From assembly GCA_022414725.1 (NCBI GenBank), contig CM039462.1:35512856-35576855 (forward strand): 64,000 bases of DNA, read 5' to 3'. Below, in pieces: positions 1 to 12,845 of the stretch. The notes beneath the pieces are model-generated. The model worked only from the letters and a program-made list of their open reading frames with translations. It did not search any database and had not been told where the DNA came from. The position numbers and the translations under genes are program-made. This DNA comes from Microglena sp. YARC. Its lineage: Eukaryota; Chlorophyta; Chlorophyceae; Chlamydomonadales; Chlamydomonadaceae. The stretch's first letter is position 1, and each line of letters starts with the position of its first letter.

Positions 1-1484
1 TGAGACTTCCGCTGTTTCGCCGGTGTATGAGCTCCTGATCAGCAGATGACTAATCGCAGAGCTTTCGCCTGTGTATCAAGCCTCAGCCTTCGTCGGCGCC
101 GTCCCTTTGAGCCTGTCCCACCCGGCTTACCCGGAGGTGGCTAAGCCCACTTTCTTGAAAGGGCTTTGCTTCTTTTCCTCTGTATTGCCCCCATGGAGCG
201 TGGCTCCCTGGCTACCACAGCTCTCGCGAGGCGTGCTGTTTCCTCTGCACGCCCTCTGCTGCTGGTGCCTCCCTGGAACCCCTCCGCCTCCGCCGGTGGA
301 GAGCTGCCTCCTGCCCCTGGCCCTCCTCCTATGCTGCATACGCGGTCTTGCGCATCTTGGGAGCATCTGCTCACTGGCGGATCTCCTGCGACTTTGAACC
401 TTGGGACTACACCGCCTGATCAACATGGATCGACGGGATGGTGAGTCCTTGAACGCGCTCTTTGTACGGTCGGATGGATATGCAGTCTGCTACAATGGCA
501 ATGTTAGTGCTGAGCTGAGGCATCCGCCGAGTGATGGCTTTCTCTGAGCTTGGTACCAGGTGTCGTTCTTTTCTTGGTCCAGTCACTTCTGGGATTCTGT
601 ATCCCCCAGATCATGGTGTTTCCTTTGGTGGTACGAGGCGTTAGTGATACGAGAAGCTTGGTTATCAGTTTGTGCGAGTGCCTAGTCCCTCTGTGTCCTG
701 TTAGCCAGATTTCGAGCTGCTTATCGAGTGTTGCGAGGTCATTCTCTGTGATTAGGAACATAGACGACCAGATTTCGCAGCTCTTGACGCTGGTCTTGCT
801 GCGGAGTATTTCATGGACATTCGTAGGTCCTTGGCTCCTGTCTTCTGCGATTGGAGCTGGGTCTAATACCCTCATTCATGGTGAGTCTCGGTTTGATCCT
901 GCACTGTTGGGGTTCAGTGCACTGCTCTCGAACGTCAGGAGTTCATGTGTTTAACTATGATGCTCCGCGAACATGGAGGACGAATATGGTCAAGGTATAC
1001 ACCAGGACTTTGCCACCCTCGGGATATCCTTTTGGATATCCGGAAGATTCCGCAGTTGATGCCTTGCCTCTAAGTCCCTCTCATGGCGTATCGAACTTCA
1101 TTAATGCGCACAGTGGGCCGCTTCTGACCGTGTCGATGAACATTTCTTTCGCATGGTTCGCAGTCTGTGCACTGACCTCCGCAGTGCTGGACATCCTGTC
1201 ACTCAGCGGCCCACGCCATCGGAAACCATTGTGAATGGGATCCGTTTTTGATCCGATTTGATCGCTGCGGATCCAGTACGGTATGATGTTGGCTAACAGA
1301 CAGACTGTAGATGACTGGTCTTGTCTGGAGGCATATCGGTCTCTCGACATTTTGAACATTGCTCTCCCCAGGTCCCGGACTCCAGGCATCCTGGTTGGTC
1401 CGGGACGCTCCCCAGGTTCCTGCAATGCTGCGTTTCAGCGTGGGCAGGGATCTGGTTCTCAGGGTTCGGTTCAACAAGCGGCGT

Positions 1485-1841
1485 CTGGATTGCACTTGGG
1501 GCCCATTGCCTCAGCAAGACGACCACTCGGAGGATCGCTGTTTCACGAAGCATCCGCACCTGCGTAAGACCAAGCCTGGTGCACCGGTTACCAATCCAGG
1601 TGCCCATGGCCTTGGCCTTCCAGGTGTGCTTACTCCGCGGCAGCTGGCCTCCTTGCAGGCTCAGATTGATGGGTATGCTTTGACAAGAAATAGGAGGTAC
1701 GCTCTGTCCTTTTCTCTTGCACTGCGAAAATTTTCAAATGTCTGCAGCCCGAGCCTGTCTGAGGGTGTCTGGCATGTTGATTCTGGAGCTGGGATGTCAT
1801 CACAAGTGATATGTCTTTGTTCACTGTGTTTCATGCTTTGA
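1485..1841 (+). pseudogene. copia gag zinc-knuckle tail and aspartic protease remnant
   Basis: This stretch reads through a decayed copia knuckle region (a Cys, then HSEDRCFTKHPHLRK, as in the conserved H-x-EDRCF-x2-HP form) and about 65 codons later reaches WHVDSGAGMSS. The W-x-x-DSGA pattern is the catalytic loop of copia proteases, and Asp at 1779-1781 is the active-site residue. The normal first knuckle cysteine spacing is lost, so the metal site is broken. Confidence 0.75.
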
Positions 1842-2238
1842 GACTGGGCCAGCAGTTAAATTTGGTGATGGTGTGGTTCAACGGTCTGTGGGTCAGGGTT
1901 CTTCTATTGTGTTATGTAGTGATTGGCTTACCAACACACCATCACTTTAACCAATGTTCTCTACATCCCACACTGTCCGGTGAACCTCATGTCAGTAATG
2001 CTGTTGCCCATGCTCACAATAAACAACTGCAAGATTCTTTTGATAGTCTTAGTTGTACTGCACACAGGGCTCTTCTGTTCTGTGGTCTTTCCCTGAATCC
2101 AGTGATGGTGTGTACAAGTTTTGCATGTAGGCCTTGTCACACCCCTCGTGGCCGTTTGTATGGTGCTGAAAATTTCAGCTTTTGCTCTTGATGTTGATGA
2201 GGATGGTGGAGTTGTGATCCTACACTCCTGAATGGTTG

Positions 2239-3000
2239 TGGCATAGGCGGCTGGGTCACCCTGGCTATGATGCCAATGCACAATCCTTGTAAGGAAGGGT
2301 TTGGTTCAGATTTACCCCTCACTCTCCAACAGGTGCAAAGACTGTCTAAGATCCCATGTGATGCTTGTCAGAAGGCAAAGGGAAACGTATCCCTTTTCCT
2401 AAAGAAAGCAAAACTAGGATCCGTGCCCCATTACAAACGCCTTCACTTGGACATCATGGGGCCATTTAATATTAGGGGCTTGCGTGGGGAGTTTTATGTT
2501 CTGTGTCTCACTGACCAATCCTACTCTGGCTATGCTGAGGTCTTGTGCTTGAGAACCAGGGAATGAAGCTCCCTTAGCAGTTCAAACTACCATCCTCAGA
2601 TGGATGATCAGCTGCTGGAAATTTGTTTTCAAGTGTCTTAGGTCTGACAGGGCTAAAGGAATTTATAGTGAAGTGGTTCGAGGATTGGTTAGCAATCGGT
2701 TGGTTAGCTGTGCATGAATTGTGTCCATGGCTTACACTGTCTCAGCAGAATGCGACTGATGGAACGGTACAATGGGGTCCTTCAGAACGTAGCTAAGAGC
2801 ATTACTTGGAGTCTAAGCCTCACTAAGTCCTTCTGGCCCTATGCCTGTCCTCGCCGCGTGTTACCTACGCAACGGCTGCCTTAATCAGGGTGACAAGACT
2901 CCTTATGAGTTGTTCTTTTGGGGATTCTACTGATGATATCGTTATTCAGAGCGTGTTCGGCGTGCACATGCTATGTTACTAGTAATGGGAAGAAGCGCAA
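2239..3000 (+). pseudogene. copia pre-integrase and integrase core remnant
   Basis: WHRRLGHPGYDA followed by CDACQKAKG gives the HHCC-type pre-integrase zinc site. LHLDIMGPFN holds the first catalytic Asp of the D,D-35-E core. Further on, FKCLRSDRAKGIYS corresponds to the usual LRSDNGKEF block with the second Asp, and SQQNATD / MERYNGVLQNVAKS / SFWPYA / DKTPYELFF match the conserved copia integrase tail in successive frames. At least three frameshifts and a stop at 2566 break it. Confidence 0.8.
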
Positions 3001-3849
3001 TAGCTTGACGAACGCGGGCGTTATCTGGTAGACTGGTTGGGTATTCTCTGTGAGTAAGGGTTATTTTGTTTGGGTTCGAGTTGCGCCAGGTGGTAGAGAG
3101 TCGTGATTGTGCTCTTCTATGAAAGTTTAGCATAACTGTATCCCTGGGGCTCTTTCGCTATGATGATTCAGTAATTTTTCTCGCACCCCTGCCGCTATAT
3201 CGGTAAAGGCGGCCTTCGATCACTACTGACCAATGTCCTGGCCTTTAACCACCCCGATTGTTACGCGCTTTCCTGGTGCATAGGGTGACGATTTGCGTCA
3301 GGCAGGTAATTGGTGCTGTTCGCAGTGCGGCGGATTGGGTCCAGGGGGAGTCTGATGTTCCTTCAAGCTCTAATTTATTCGAATCTCAGGGGGTTCGTCG
3401 GCCTTCCTCTGCGCCAGTTTTCGTCGGTGAAGTCTTAGGATTAGGACAGCCCTCAGGTCATAGTGGAACCTAGTACAGGTCCACTGCCCACTAGTCGCCA
3501 CCCCCGCCACACTATTCGGATAGCTGCCGGGGTTGTTGATCACTTCACCCCCTGCTATACTGGTGGTTTATACCGGAGCCAAAGGCCTTGCGACGAGGGG
3601 TGGGTCAAAGATTGTGTGAGTGCTACCTCGGGCCGGGGTCAAGATACTGCGTAATGGCTGGGGTTTCAGTGTACCCCCGGCTTCGACGATTTAGAGGCAA
3701 AGGAGGCCGGCCTTGTTCAATCCAACGCATGGAGTGCTGCGGCTGGGGGCTTTATTGACGTGTTTACTGGCGATACTGCTGATGACTCCCGGCTGCCCAT
3801 GTACAAGTACACTGAACTTTGTACGTGGGGGCTTTTATTTCTAACCATT

Positions 3850-4520
3850 CTACTGAACTCTTCTTTATAAAGGCTGCATATGTGTTCCCTACCAACCCTG
3901 ACGAATCTCTGCTGCAGGCCCTATGAAAGGATGAGATGGCTCCCTCATGCTCATGGCCTTGGGTCCTCACTCCACAAGCCTCCTAGGCAGAGGATTCTAT
4001 CTGGCAGACTGGTTATTTGTCAAGAAACTGGGGCTGATGGTTCTTGCGTTTTAAAGCTCGTTTTGTAGTTCGTGGTTTTCTGCCACACGTCCTGGGCTGG
4101 ACTACCATGATGTATATGCCACCGTCTCCTCTAAGCAAGGTCTTCGGTGTGCTCCTTGCTGCCATCACTCATACGAAATGTTTCGTGAGGCAGCTGGACA
4201 TCAAGACTGCATTCTTGAATGGCCAAGCTGGAACCTTGGTCTGGCACCTTGTTCTGTTACAGGCCTGAGGGCTTTCATGAACTTGATCCGACCAATGTTC
4301 TCCCTTGTGTGCAAGCTGAATTAAATCTCTTTTGGTTTGGAAAGGCAGGCCCCAGGGCCTTGGAGCAAGATGTTAAGCAGGTTTTGGTTGCCACTCGAGG
4401 GTTTTACCAGGTGGCAATCGCTGAACTGCTCTGTATTTCAGGAGGGATTCTACTGGTGGGTGGAGCTATGTTCCTGACTATGTGGATGCTTTATCTGTGC
4501 TTTTAGTGAGCTGCATAGGT
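3850..4520 (+). pseudogene. copia reverse transcriptase remnant
   Basis: KARFVVRGF (about 4047) and RQLDIKTAFLNGQ (about 4190-4226) are the canonical start of copia RT. After a frameshift come RPEGFHELDP and a degenerate KAGPRALEQDV block corresponding to the usual QAPRAWY region. The active-site box appears only as DYVDA near 4474-4490, so the second catalytic Asp is lost. The enzyme is dead. Confidence 0.8.
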
Positions 4521-5039
4521 ATGCTTGCTGATCAGGTCTATGGAAAGCAGCTGGTGGGAAGTCCAGGAAATGGGGTGTACCTGTCAAGTCTTTCATTGAC
4601 ATGACTTGTACAACTTGATCTCTGACGCAGTGTGTTAAAGATCGACTCTCCCAGCACTCCTACATTGTTGAGGCTGGTGGGGGGATGCAGTTTGGTCTCA
4701 CTGGGCCCAAGCCAAGTTTTCAGTTCCTCTGTCAAGTGCTGTTCACTGATCCTCCTGGAACCTCTGGCCTCTAATAGCCAGTACCTCTTCTCCTTGTGGG
4801 GCTTGACTGTCCCTGGGCTACCTCCAAGGCCTGATATTTCTTTTTGCTGTTAGCCTACCTGTAACAGGTTTTCTGCGCTCAACGCGCTGCCCCCTGTGGG
4901 CTGCAGCCAGCGCTTGCTTTTGTTACTTTTTGAGAGAACATTCCATCTGGCGTCAACTTACACTCACGCCGGGTGTTTCTCGTTTTACTGTCTTAGGCCT
5001 CATCCTTTGCTGAGATGGGTCCGACAGGAGATCTAGACT

Positions 5040-5445
5040 GGCTAATGCTGTGCTTGCTGGAGGCTGCCTTGTGACTGGATGAGCAAAAGGCAACCCAACT
5101 GTGCTCGTTCAGCCTCCAGTGAGGCTGAGTATCAGGCCCCTGTCTTCAGACTAGTCCGGGGAGGTGCCATGGTTGAACGGAAAGTTGAGAATTGATCTAG
5201 AGGACTGCTTGTGACCTGGTACCATTCAGGGTGAACAACTTGGGGTCCTTGAGATGGGCCAATTGACTGTAGTTCGCTCCCTCGCAACAAGCACATTGAT
5301 GTCATCCATCACTATAATCCGGAGCTGTGGAGGATGGCACAGGTGGATGTTGGCTATGTTAAACTAAAGGACATGTGCTGACACTGTCACGCAAGCCCTT
5401 GATCCTATGGTGTTCGGGCGTTTCATTCTCGCATGTTTGGAATGA
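5040..5445 (+). pseudogene. copia RNase H and C-terminal tail remnant
   Basis: The stretch read in one frame as SWMSKRQPNCARSASSEAEYQA matches the copia RNase H signature SW-x-SKKQP...SS-x-EAEY. Downstream, NKHIDVIHHYN and ADTVTQALDPMVFGRF match the usual KHIDV and ADILTK tail. Frames change between these blocks. Confidence 0.75.
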
Positions 5446-6622
5446 CTGCTTTCCTTAAACGCATTTTTTTGGTTACATGATTTCTAGAATTTGGTAACAT
5501 GTTATTCCTGGAATTTTTGGTTACATTTTAGGGTTTCTTGGTTAAATTTAAAGTTTCTTTAAGTTATCATTGATTGGCATTCGGTTCCTATTTCCGGGAT
5601 CGGGTTTTTCTATACCGGTTTGGGCAAGTTGGCACGCGACTTTTGATATTTCGTTGTCCTCTTATATCCACTGGCAAATATTGTTCCTTTGCTGCTTCAT
5701 ACCTTCCCTACAGCCATTCGGGTTTTCATTGAAGTTTTCTCTGATTTTTCTTTTCGGAGTTTTTTGAATTTTTTTTTTTTTTTAATTTGGTTACATATAG
5801 TTCTATGTCACCAGTGCCATAGGTGGATGTAGTCTATTGGGGTGTCTAGGTGGAGTTCAGCAGTTATCGCGGTGCTCTCACGCGTTTTATGACTTGGTGA
5901 ACTACTTATGTCTCCTTAGAACTTCGGCTCTCCCTGAGCCAGCTTCCAGTGGGACTGAGTCATCTTGAGATGACTCAGTGGCAGCTTCCTGTCACCAGTA
6001 CGTCCTCCGGTCTGATCTGTACCACTGTTAGGGTTCCTGTCTACCGCCTCCTTTCACCACCAGGTGCCTTCCTTTATGGGTCCTCCTGTGTCTTGTACAC
6101 GTTTTATCCTTGTCTCGTGTTAGATTGGTGCGTCTGTTCCGCTGTTTAATCTACTGTCCAACTCTAAACCGAAGTGATTTCAAGCTGATAACGATTCTGT
6201 CCCAGTATTGAACGAGTGTATACCAAGCGTGTAGGAGCTCTGCATTGAGCGTCCGTGCGTGTGTACGAATTGCGGCAAGTCCTGGAAGAGATGATTGAAT
6301 CTTTAAGTGGGTCTTCAAAGATGGGCTTGAAGTGGGAACATCATCAGGCTTCTGAACGTACTTGGACCTGGTGGCCACGAGATCTGCAGTTGGAGGGTGG
6401 GTGGGGCGGGTGATTGGGTGGGTGGCAGTGGGCGGGGTGGGGGACTGTGGTTGGGCTCTCTGATATTTAAATTTCTGCAAGAATGGCGAACAGCCCGATT
6501 GCTGCTGAAGCTGTACAAACCATATGGCAAGGGTGATGGTGGATGGTGATGGTGAATTGGTGATGGTGATAGGTGATGGTGCATGGTGATGTGATGGTAA
6601 TGGTTGTTGGTGGGGGGGGGGC
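5446..6622. other. Non-coding stretch after copia remnant, ending in TGATGG-rich simple repeat
   Basis: No gene is supported. The first part is T-rich, including a 16-T run near 5769-5784, and may hold remains of the copia 3' LTR, but no second LTR copy is present to prove it. From about 6385 the sequence becomes G-rich (GGGTGGG), and from about 6533 it is an irregular GGTGATGGT repeat that runs into a poly-G and then the gap. Confidence 0.6.
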
Positions 6623-7622
6623 NNNNNNNNNNNNNNNNNNNNNNNNNNNNNNNNNNNNNNNNNNNNNNNNNNNNNNNNNNNNNNNNNNNNNNNNNNNNNN
6701 NNNNNNNNNNNNNNNNNNNNNNNNNNNNNNNNNNNNNNNNNNNNNNNNNNNNNNNNNNNNNNNNNNNNNNNNNNNNNNNNNNNNNNNNNNNNNNNNNNNN
6801 NNNNNNNNNNNNNNNNNNNNNNNNNNNNNNNNNNNNNNNNNNNNNNNNNNNNNNNNNNNNNNNNNNNNNNNNNNNNNNNNNNNNNNNNNNNNNNNNNNNN
6901 NNNNNNNNNNNNNNNNNNNNNNNNNNNNNNNNNNNNNNNNNNNNNNNNNNNNNNNNNNNNNNNNNNNNNNNNNNNNNNNNNNNNNNNNNNNNNNNNNNNN
7001 NNNNNNNNNNNNNNNNNNNNNNNNNNNNNNNNNNNNNNNNNNNNNNNNNNNNNNNNNNNNNNNNNNNNNNNNNNNNNNNNNNNNNNNNNNNNNNNNNNNN
7101 NNNNNNNNNNNNNNNNNNNNNNNNNNNNNNNNNNNNNNNNNNNNNNNNNNNNNNNNNNNNNNNNNNNNNNNNNNNNNNNNNNNNNNNNNNNNNNNNNNNN
7201 NNNNNNNNNNNNNNNNNNNNNNNNNNNNNNNNNNNNNNNNNNNNNNNNNNNNNNNNNNNNNNNNNNNNNNNNNNNNNNNNNNNNNNNNNNNNNNNNNNNN
7301 NNNNNNNNNNNNNNNNNNNNNNNNNNNNNNNNNNNNNNNNNNNNNNNNNNNNNNNNNNNNNNNNNNNNNNNNNNNNNNNNNNNNNNNNNNNNNNNNNNNN
7401 NNNNNNNNNNNNNNNNNNNNNNNNNNNNNNNNNNNNNNNNNNNNNNNNNNNNNNNNNNNNNNNNNNNNNNNNNNNNNNNNNNNNNNNNNNNNNNNNNNNN
7501 NNNNNNNNNNNNNNNNNNNNNNNNNNNNNNNNNNNNNNNNNNNNNNNNNNNNNNNNNNNNNNNNNNNNNNNNNNNNNNNNNNNNNNNNNNNNNNNNNNNN
7601 NNNNNNNNNNNNNNNNNNNNNN
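6623..7622. other. Assembly gap of exactly 1000 N
   Basis: The run of N is exactly 1000 long, a conventional size for a gap of unknown length. It is preceded by a TGATGG repeat and poly-G, which probably stopped the assembly. Apparent open frames across it are artefacts. Confidence 0.99.
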
Positions 7623-8303
7623 CATACTCCGACTGGAGGCCTGTTTGATTTATCCTATGTACATGTCATGTATGGAGGGAAAGGCAGTCAGTGCCAGCAC
7701 AGCGCCAGTTCGGTGAAGTTCAAAATGGCACTTCACTTCACTTCTGCCTCCACATCTACCTACTCCACACCTACACGTATTCCAAATCTATTCAACTCCA
7801 GGCGGAACTGAACAAATGAACAATCGGACAATGACAGTAAATTATATTCAGACTCGTAGCACACTCGTGTGGACCGTCTTACCAAATGTGGTGTTTTCAA
7901 TCTTGCCATAATTCGGTGAATCCAAAAACACTCAATATTATATTGAACTACCTGAGAGTTAGTTATCACTGAAGGACGAGGAAAATCAACCATAAAGGAT
8001 CCCGCGCAACAGTTAATATGACTGCACACCCATTCACCTTTCAAACGATTGCGAGTTGTAACGCTTCCACTGATGCGTCATGCAAGCGGCGCAGTTAGAC
8101 CCAAAGACATGCACATCAATGTTCTTAGGGAAAGGTCGAAAAGGAAAGCTTGCATGGGTCATGTGTGTATGTGAAAATGAATGCGGTCACAAGGTGAAGC
8201 TTGCATGAATCAAGTGTGTATGTGAATGAATGCATAATGCTAGCGGGAGCTCCAAACAGAAAACCCACACAACTTGCACTGTAATAACTTAGCACTCACG
8301 TGG
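7623..8303. other. Intergenic DNA with a short direct duplication
   Basis: No gene is visible. A block of about 38 bp starting AAGCTTGCATG with GTGTGTATGTGAA downstream occurs twice (about 8146-8183 and 8197-8235), a local tandem duplication just before the LTR element. Confidence 0.55.
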
Positions 8304-8515
8304 TGACTATTATATATCAGTCTCTGATGTCGGCATAATGCACACCGTACCTTTCCCTCCTGGTAACCCGTTGCCTGCCGCCAGCACAGGCTAGCTGTGG
8401 CCTGCACGTGACTGCAGTACCCTGCACTACCACATCGCTATTCTATATGATGCGCCTTGTTGCGCTTAATGCATCTTCTCCTCTATCGAGCCTATGCCGT
8501 TGTACCAATCTTACA
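8304..8515 (+). repeat. Left (5') LTR
   Basis: About 212 bp, starting TGACTATTATATATCAG and ending CAATCTTACA. It matches the right LTR along its length, including the GGCTAGCTGTGGCCTGCACG core, with a few indels. A TATATATC stretch near the start could serve as a promoter, but this is not proven. Confidence 0.85.
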
Positions 8516-9043
8516 TTACGGTTATGTTTGCGCCATCTTTAGACCTAAACGCAAGAAACAGCGCTGAATCTCCGCGTTCGGAATCAGTTACCCTCCTCTG
8601 ACTTGTCGAAGGCCGGATTTTTCAACTAAGCACCCTGGACTCCCTGTGCAGGATTACCTACTTCCCGCTGCTCCGCCTGCCGCTTCCTACCAGGGAATCC
8701 TGGATCCGCCACTGCGTCCCTACGACTGAGCAAGCAAGAGCGACACAAGTCACCGAAATCTATGAAGTGAGTATAGGACGACGCCCTCACCGAGACCCAC
8801 ACAGTTGCTGATATTGATCTCAGACGATCAATTTGTCTACGCACCCCAGCTTAGAGAGCTCCTGCACATTGTTCGTCGAACATTTGCGCTACTGGCAAAA
8901 GTTCAATCCCCGGTAATCCGCTGATCCCTTTGGAGCCGATTCCCACCCACACTCTCCCCTCTTCCCCTGCCCCGCCTCATGTAACTCCCCTATCCCAACA
9001 CTCCGACCCTACAACGCCAAGACTCCTACACAGAAGACCTCAC

Positions 9044-10267
9044 CATGCAACCTCAACGTATATTCACCGCAACAACCTCTACACCTGGCGCTGCGCCAGC
9101 AGCATATACTCCTCGCCTCAAATCAGATAGGGATACCATTGCCGTTGCTTTTCGACTGCCAACAGGCGGTTTTGGTCGCTGGCGAGCCTGCGACTCTGAT
9201 GGGTTACCCTGCTGATGACATTACTTTACCCTGTTGTTGCGGGCGTGCTGATTCCAGCTGTTTCCGAGCTCGTGGTGTCCCCACCAGGATCTCCACCTGG
9301 AAGAACAACAAGGCCTTCAAGATCATCATAGATCATTTTCAGATGCGATCCAGCAGGCCATTCATGCTAACCACAGATATGGCCACTAGAAGCTTATCAG
9401 GTTTCTAAGATGCCCTGTACTCTGAGGAAGGCAGCAGGCTTAGAACACACCACCCTACTGCCAATACTTGGAATCCGTATGACTTCCACTGAATCCTGCA
9501 GACACACCATCTCTAGGGCAGCCTGATATGTATTTCTCAGATTCCCAAGATTCAAAAACCTCCACCTCGTCTCTACCAGCACCTTTTCTCAAACTTATTG
9601 TCAAGGGACTGAAACTCCCGCCCTGAATATGATGGTTTATATTCAATCAATTCAACCCCACAGCTATCACCCCACTTTTGCTATGCTCCAAAGCGCCCTC
9701 TTCAACTGGTGCTTAGTGAAGCAAGTTGACCCTGCCACCATCTCCTGAAGAGGCCGAGATGGCAGCTGCAGCTTACAGAGCCAGTAAGCCATTCAAAAGC
9801 AAGCACCTCCAATTCAGAGACAGGACTATCTCCTACAAGAAGATGATCTGCTGGAACTGTGGGGGAATAGGCCATAGCTCCAGAGACTGCACCAGTGAGG
9901 GACACTGACCTGGCTTTCAGGCCAGCTGACTCAGATGAAGCTGACCACGGATCTAAGTCACCTCCCAAGAACAGATCAGGAGATGACAAGGACCCTGACG
10001 ACAAGAAGACTCCAAAGAAGACCAGTGACAGGAGACGCCCAAGAAGATACCCAAGCAGGGGACGCCATGCCCACGTTTGCTGATGGTGATCAGTCCACCT
10101 CCACCTCCAACTCTGACAGTGAGGGTGAAGAACACAACTTCCTGTCCCTGGCACTGGATGAAGACAATCTCCAGCCCATGAGATTTGCTACACCAACCAG
10201 AGGCAAGTCTGTTTCATTTGCCTTGCCACCTGACCCCTGGCTAATACAGCATTCTTTGGTCAAATAA
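9044..10267 (+). pseudogene. gag-like region with CCHC zinc knuckle (LTR element)
   Basis: Reading frames in + are short and shift between blocks. The clearest part is at 9726-9908, where KKMICWNCGGIGHSSRDC gives a perfect C-x2-C-x4-H-x4-C knuckle of the nucleocapsid type that binds RNA in the retroelement particle. Downstream is an acidic and lysine-rich stretch. Several stops show that the gene is broken. It lies between the left LTR and the protease motif, as in gag. Confidence 0.65.
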
Positions 10268-10279
10268 GTGCTGATGATG

Positions 10280-10740
10280 AATGCACTATAGAAGATGATG
10301 GAGAAGTTTTCCAGGCAGCACTGCAGACAGAATGGATCATAGATACTTCAGCACACTCTCATGCAACCAGTAACATCTCCCATCTGCATGACATTCAGGA
10401 CCTCCCACAGCCTATTAGGCTGCAGCTGGCAGATCAAACTCTCCACCTATCTTCTGCAAGCAGATAGGGAAGGCCAAGATCAAGGGCCATGGCAGGACTC
10501 TGATCATCCTGAACAATGTACTTCTTGCTGACTGCAACATGCCCAACATCATTAGCATTCATGCAGCCACCAGTTTGTGCCCAGACCTCCAAGTTCACCT
10601 GTCCAAGACCAAGCCGTACTCTCCATCCCAAGACCATCTGGTACCAAACTGCTTCTCTCATGCCCCAAAAGGCATGGACTGTACCTCACCCAAACTTCAC
10701 CAGTCACTACCAGTAATCCCTCTACCCCTGTGGGCCCTCC
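10280..10740 (+). pseudogene. copia-type aspartic protease remnant (LTR element)
   Basis: The frame reads EWIIDTSAHSHATSN, corresponding to the copia W-I-x-DSGAS-x-H-x-T loop with the catalytic Asp kept and SG replaced by TS. About 60 codons on, NMPNIISIHAATSLCPD corresponds to the usual protease end (LSCNLISVSQL). Indels break the frame. No integrase follows, which is why the element is called non-autonomous. Confidence 0.65.
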
Positions 10741-10789
10741 CATTGCCTACATCATGATGGTTACCAAGACTCCATCAACTCACACTGGA

Positions 10790-11170
10790 TCTGAGACAGG
10801 GCAGTACCCACCCCACTCATGAGACCTCCCCCAGTAGAGCTGATCAAGACTGCCAGGATCCCCCCTCTACTTCTGCACCATCTGCACCCCACACTGCTTC
10901 TGAGATAGGGCAGTACCCACCCACTCATGTGGAGGCAGACCAATACCTCCATGACTTCCCCTCTACTTCTACTCCATCTGCACCCCACACTGCTTCTGAG
11001 ATAGGGCAGTACCCACCCACTCATGTGGAGGCAGACCAAGACCTCCAGGACTCCTCCTCTACCTCTGCAACATCTGCACCCCACACTGATTTTGAGACAG
11101 GGCAGTACCCACCCACTCATGTGGAGGCAGACCAAGACCTCCAGGACCATCCCCCTCCTATCTGCCAGTA
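10790..11170 (+). repeat. 96 bp in-frame tandem repeat in the LTR element
   Basis: Starts of the repeated GAGATAGGGCAGTACCC block fall at about 10793, 10902, 10998 and 11094, and the last two steps are exactly 96 bp. As 96 is a multiple of three, the array stays open as 32-residue units with the core GQYPPTHVEADQDLQD. It lies downstream of the protease remnant where integrase would normally be. Confidence 0.75.
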
Positions 11171-11383
11171 CCATTCCCCTTCCACTGCAGGCAATCTGGA
11201 AGACTCTGCTGATGATACTGACAGTGATGACATGCCAGAGCTCATCCATCCGGAGGTACACAAGCACCAGGATGACCCTGGACTAGGAGTAAATGACCCT
11301 CCAGACACCCACTCCAGCCCTCCAACAACAGCTGGACAACCTGAACCTACAACAAGCCAGAGCAGAGATGGAACTCCTCAGTG

Positions 11384-12845
11384 ACCAGATCAGACCAACT
11401 ATGAGGAATATGATGGCCCCATAGATGGAGACGGGCCACTCAAGCCATCTGATCTGGACACAGCAACTACCTGGGACCAATGGATACTGGTCAACAGGTC
11501 ACCAGACATTGGACTACCACTGGGAGAAGTTAATCAGAATGTCAACCACATCCACTTCTCCAACAACTCCAGCCTTAGCCTCACACGATTTGGATGCACT
11601 TTTACACCACCTGAACAGCAGGCCTGCTTCACCAGCTTTCAACATCAAGCCAAGGCCTCCACTATCCAAACTCATCACAACCTTCACCAGCAGGTTCCCC
11701 ACACTGCTGACTTCTGAAAAGGAACAGTTCCCACACATATCAATGCACAAGGAGCCATCTGATGCCTGCAGCCCTATCATGAAGCACAATAGCAGACTCC
11801 AGCAAATGGTGCAAGCCTACCCACTGTTTCTACTACAGCCAGACCCACTCTACAGTGGGCCATCTGCCTTCAAGCTGCCATGGTCAATGCACATGCCCAC
11901 ACACTCTCATTCAGACCAAAGATGATCATGGACCCCAGGAGCTGTGCCCATCCTGGAGGCAAAGTGCTATGTGTCAACCACCTCAGCATGAACTGGAGCC
12001 CCATGGACTTCACCTTTATCAACATCCTTACCCCCCCCCAGCCTAGCTCCCAAGTCATTTGACCAGTTCTTTGCCCAGATCTGCCAGCAACTTGACCTTG
12101 ATGGTTTCCCAAGCAAGCCAGGCACTTAATTCCAGTTACAAACATTGCTCTTCATCTGTTGGAATAGACTTGAACACTCTAGAATTTTTTAAGGTTACCT
12201 GCCTACTGTACTGCCCCATGTACTTCCACAGGCAGCACCCCTTCTTAATCTAAGATTATTCTAATCTCTCCCTGATGTCTTTGCTTTAATTTAGGATCAA
12301 CCTAATGTAGCTCACCCAAATTATGGGGGACCTAGTCCAGACATCATGTCTAAAGACAAATCCTCTAGTCTCGAATCATGCCACTTCTCGTAACCAAGGA
12401 CATCTTCACAAGCCTTAACCAAGCCTGGACTTTCCTTCCCCAGCTTCCCAGCAGTCTCCCTGCAGCCTATCTGCAGCCCTCTGCAGCACTTAGTCCAGCC
12501 CCATGGCAGCCTATCTGCTCTAGCCTGCAGCCTATCTGCAGTTTCCTTACACCTTCTCAGCAGCCTCTCTGTCACCTAGCCTGCAGCTTACCTGCAGTTT
12601 CCTTGCACCTTCTCAGCAGCCTTTCTGCTACTTAGCCTGCAGCCTACCTGCAGTGTTCCTTACCTAGCCAGCTACCCCAGAAGACTGACATTTCTTTGAA
12701 GACCCCTGCTAAAGTGATTCCTCCCTTTCAGCTACTAGAAATTCCCAAAGTCTCCCTAGCTTTATATTTTTAAAATTTCTTATGCCCCTCAGTTAATTCC
12801 AGGAATTTTTGAGCTCAAGAATACCTTGAATTGGGGGGATATTAT
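11384..12845. other. 3' internal part of the LTR element, no recognisable domain; CAGCCT-rich repeat
   Basis: A 166-codon open frame at 11425-11925 and others nearby show no domain I recognise. From about 12430 to 12660 there is an imperfect tandem repeat of about 60 bp built on CAGCCTRYCTGCAGTTTCC. A purine-rich tract directly precedes the right LTR. Confidence 0.55.

Larger units (their letters stand above)
1..5445 (+). pseudogene. Decayed Ty1/copia retrotransposon polyprotein (partial, 5' end outside window)
   Basis: Short open stretches in different + frames follow the copia order gag knuckle, protease, integrase, reverse transcriptase, RNase H. Visible landmarks are a degenerate knuckle tail HSEDRCFTKHP (about 1535-1565), protease VDSGA (1776-1790), pre-integrase WHRRLGHPGYDA (from 2239), integrase LHLDIMGP (about 2440-2465), RT LDIKTAFLNG (about 4194-4223), a degenerate YVDD box read as DYVDA (about 4474-4490), and RNase H SSEAEYQA (about 5115-5140). 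The copia C-terminal ADTVTQAL-type tail ends near 5445. Stops and frameshifts occur in every domain, so no intact polyprotein can be made. I could not identify flanking LTRs: the 5' part lies before the window and no repeat of the start is visible after 5445. The domain order (integrase before RT) separates copia from gypsy elements. The assignment is firm; the exact ends are not. Confidence 0.88.

Noticed and set aside
6315..7811. Open frames of 370-436 codons on both strands
   Set aside because: They run through 1000 N and consist mostly of X; there is no coding evidence.
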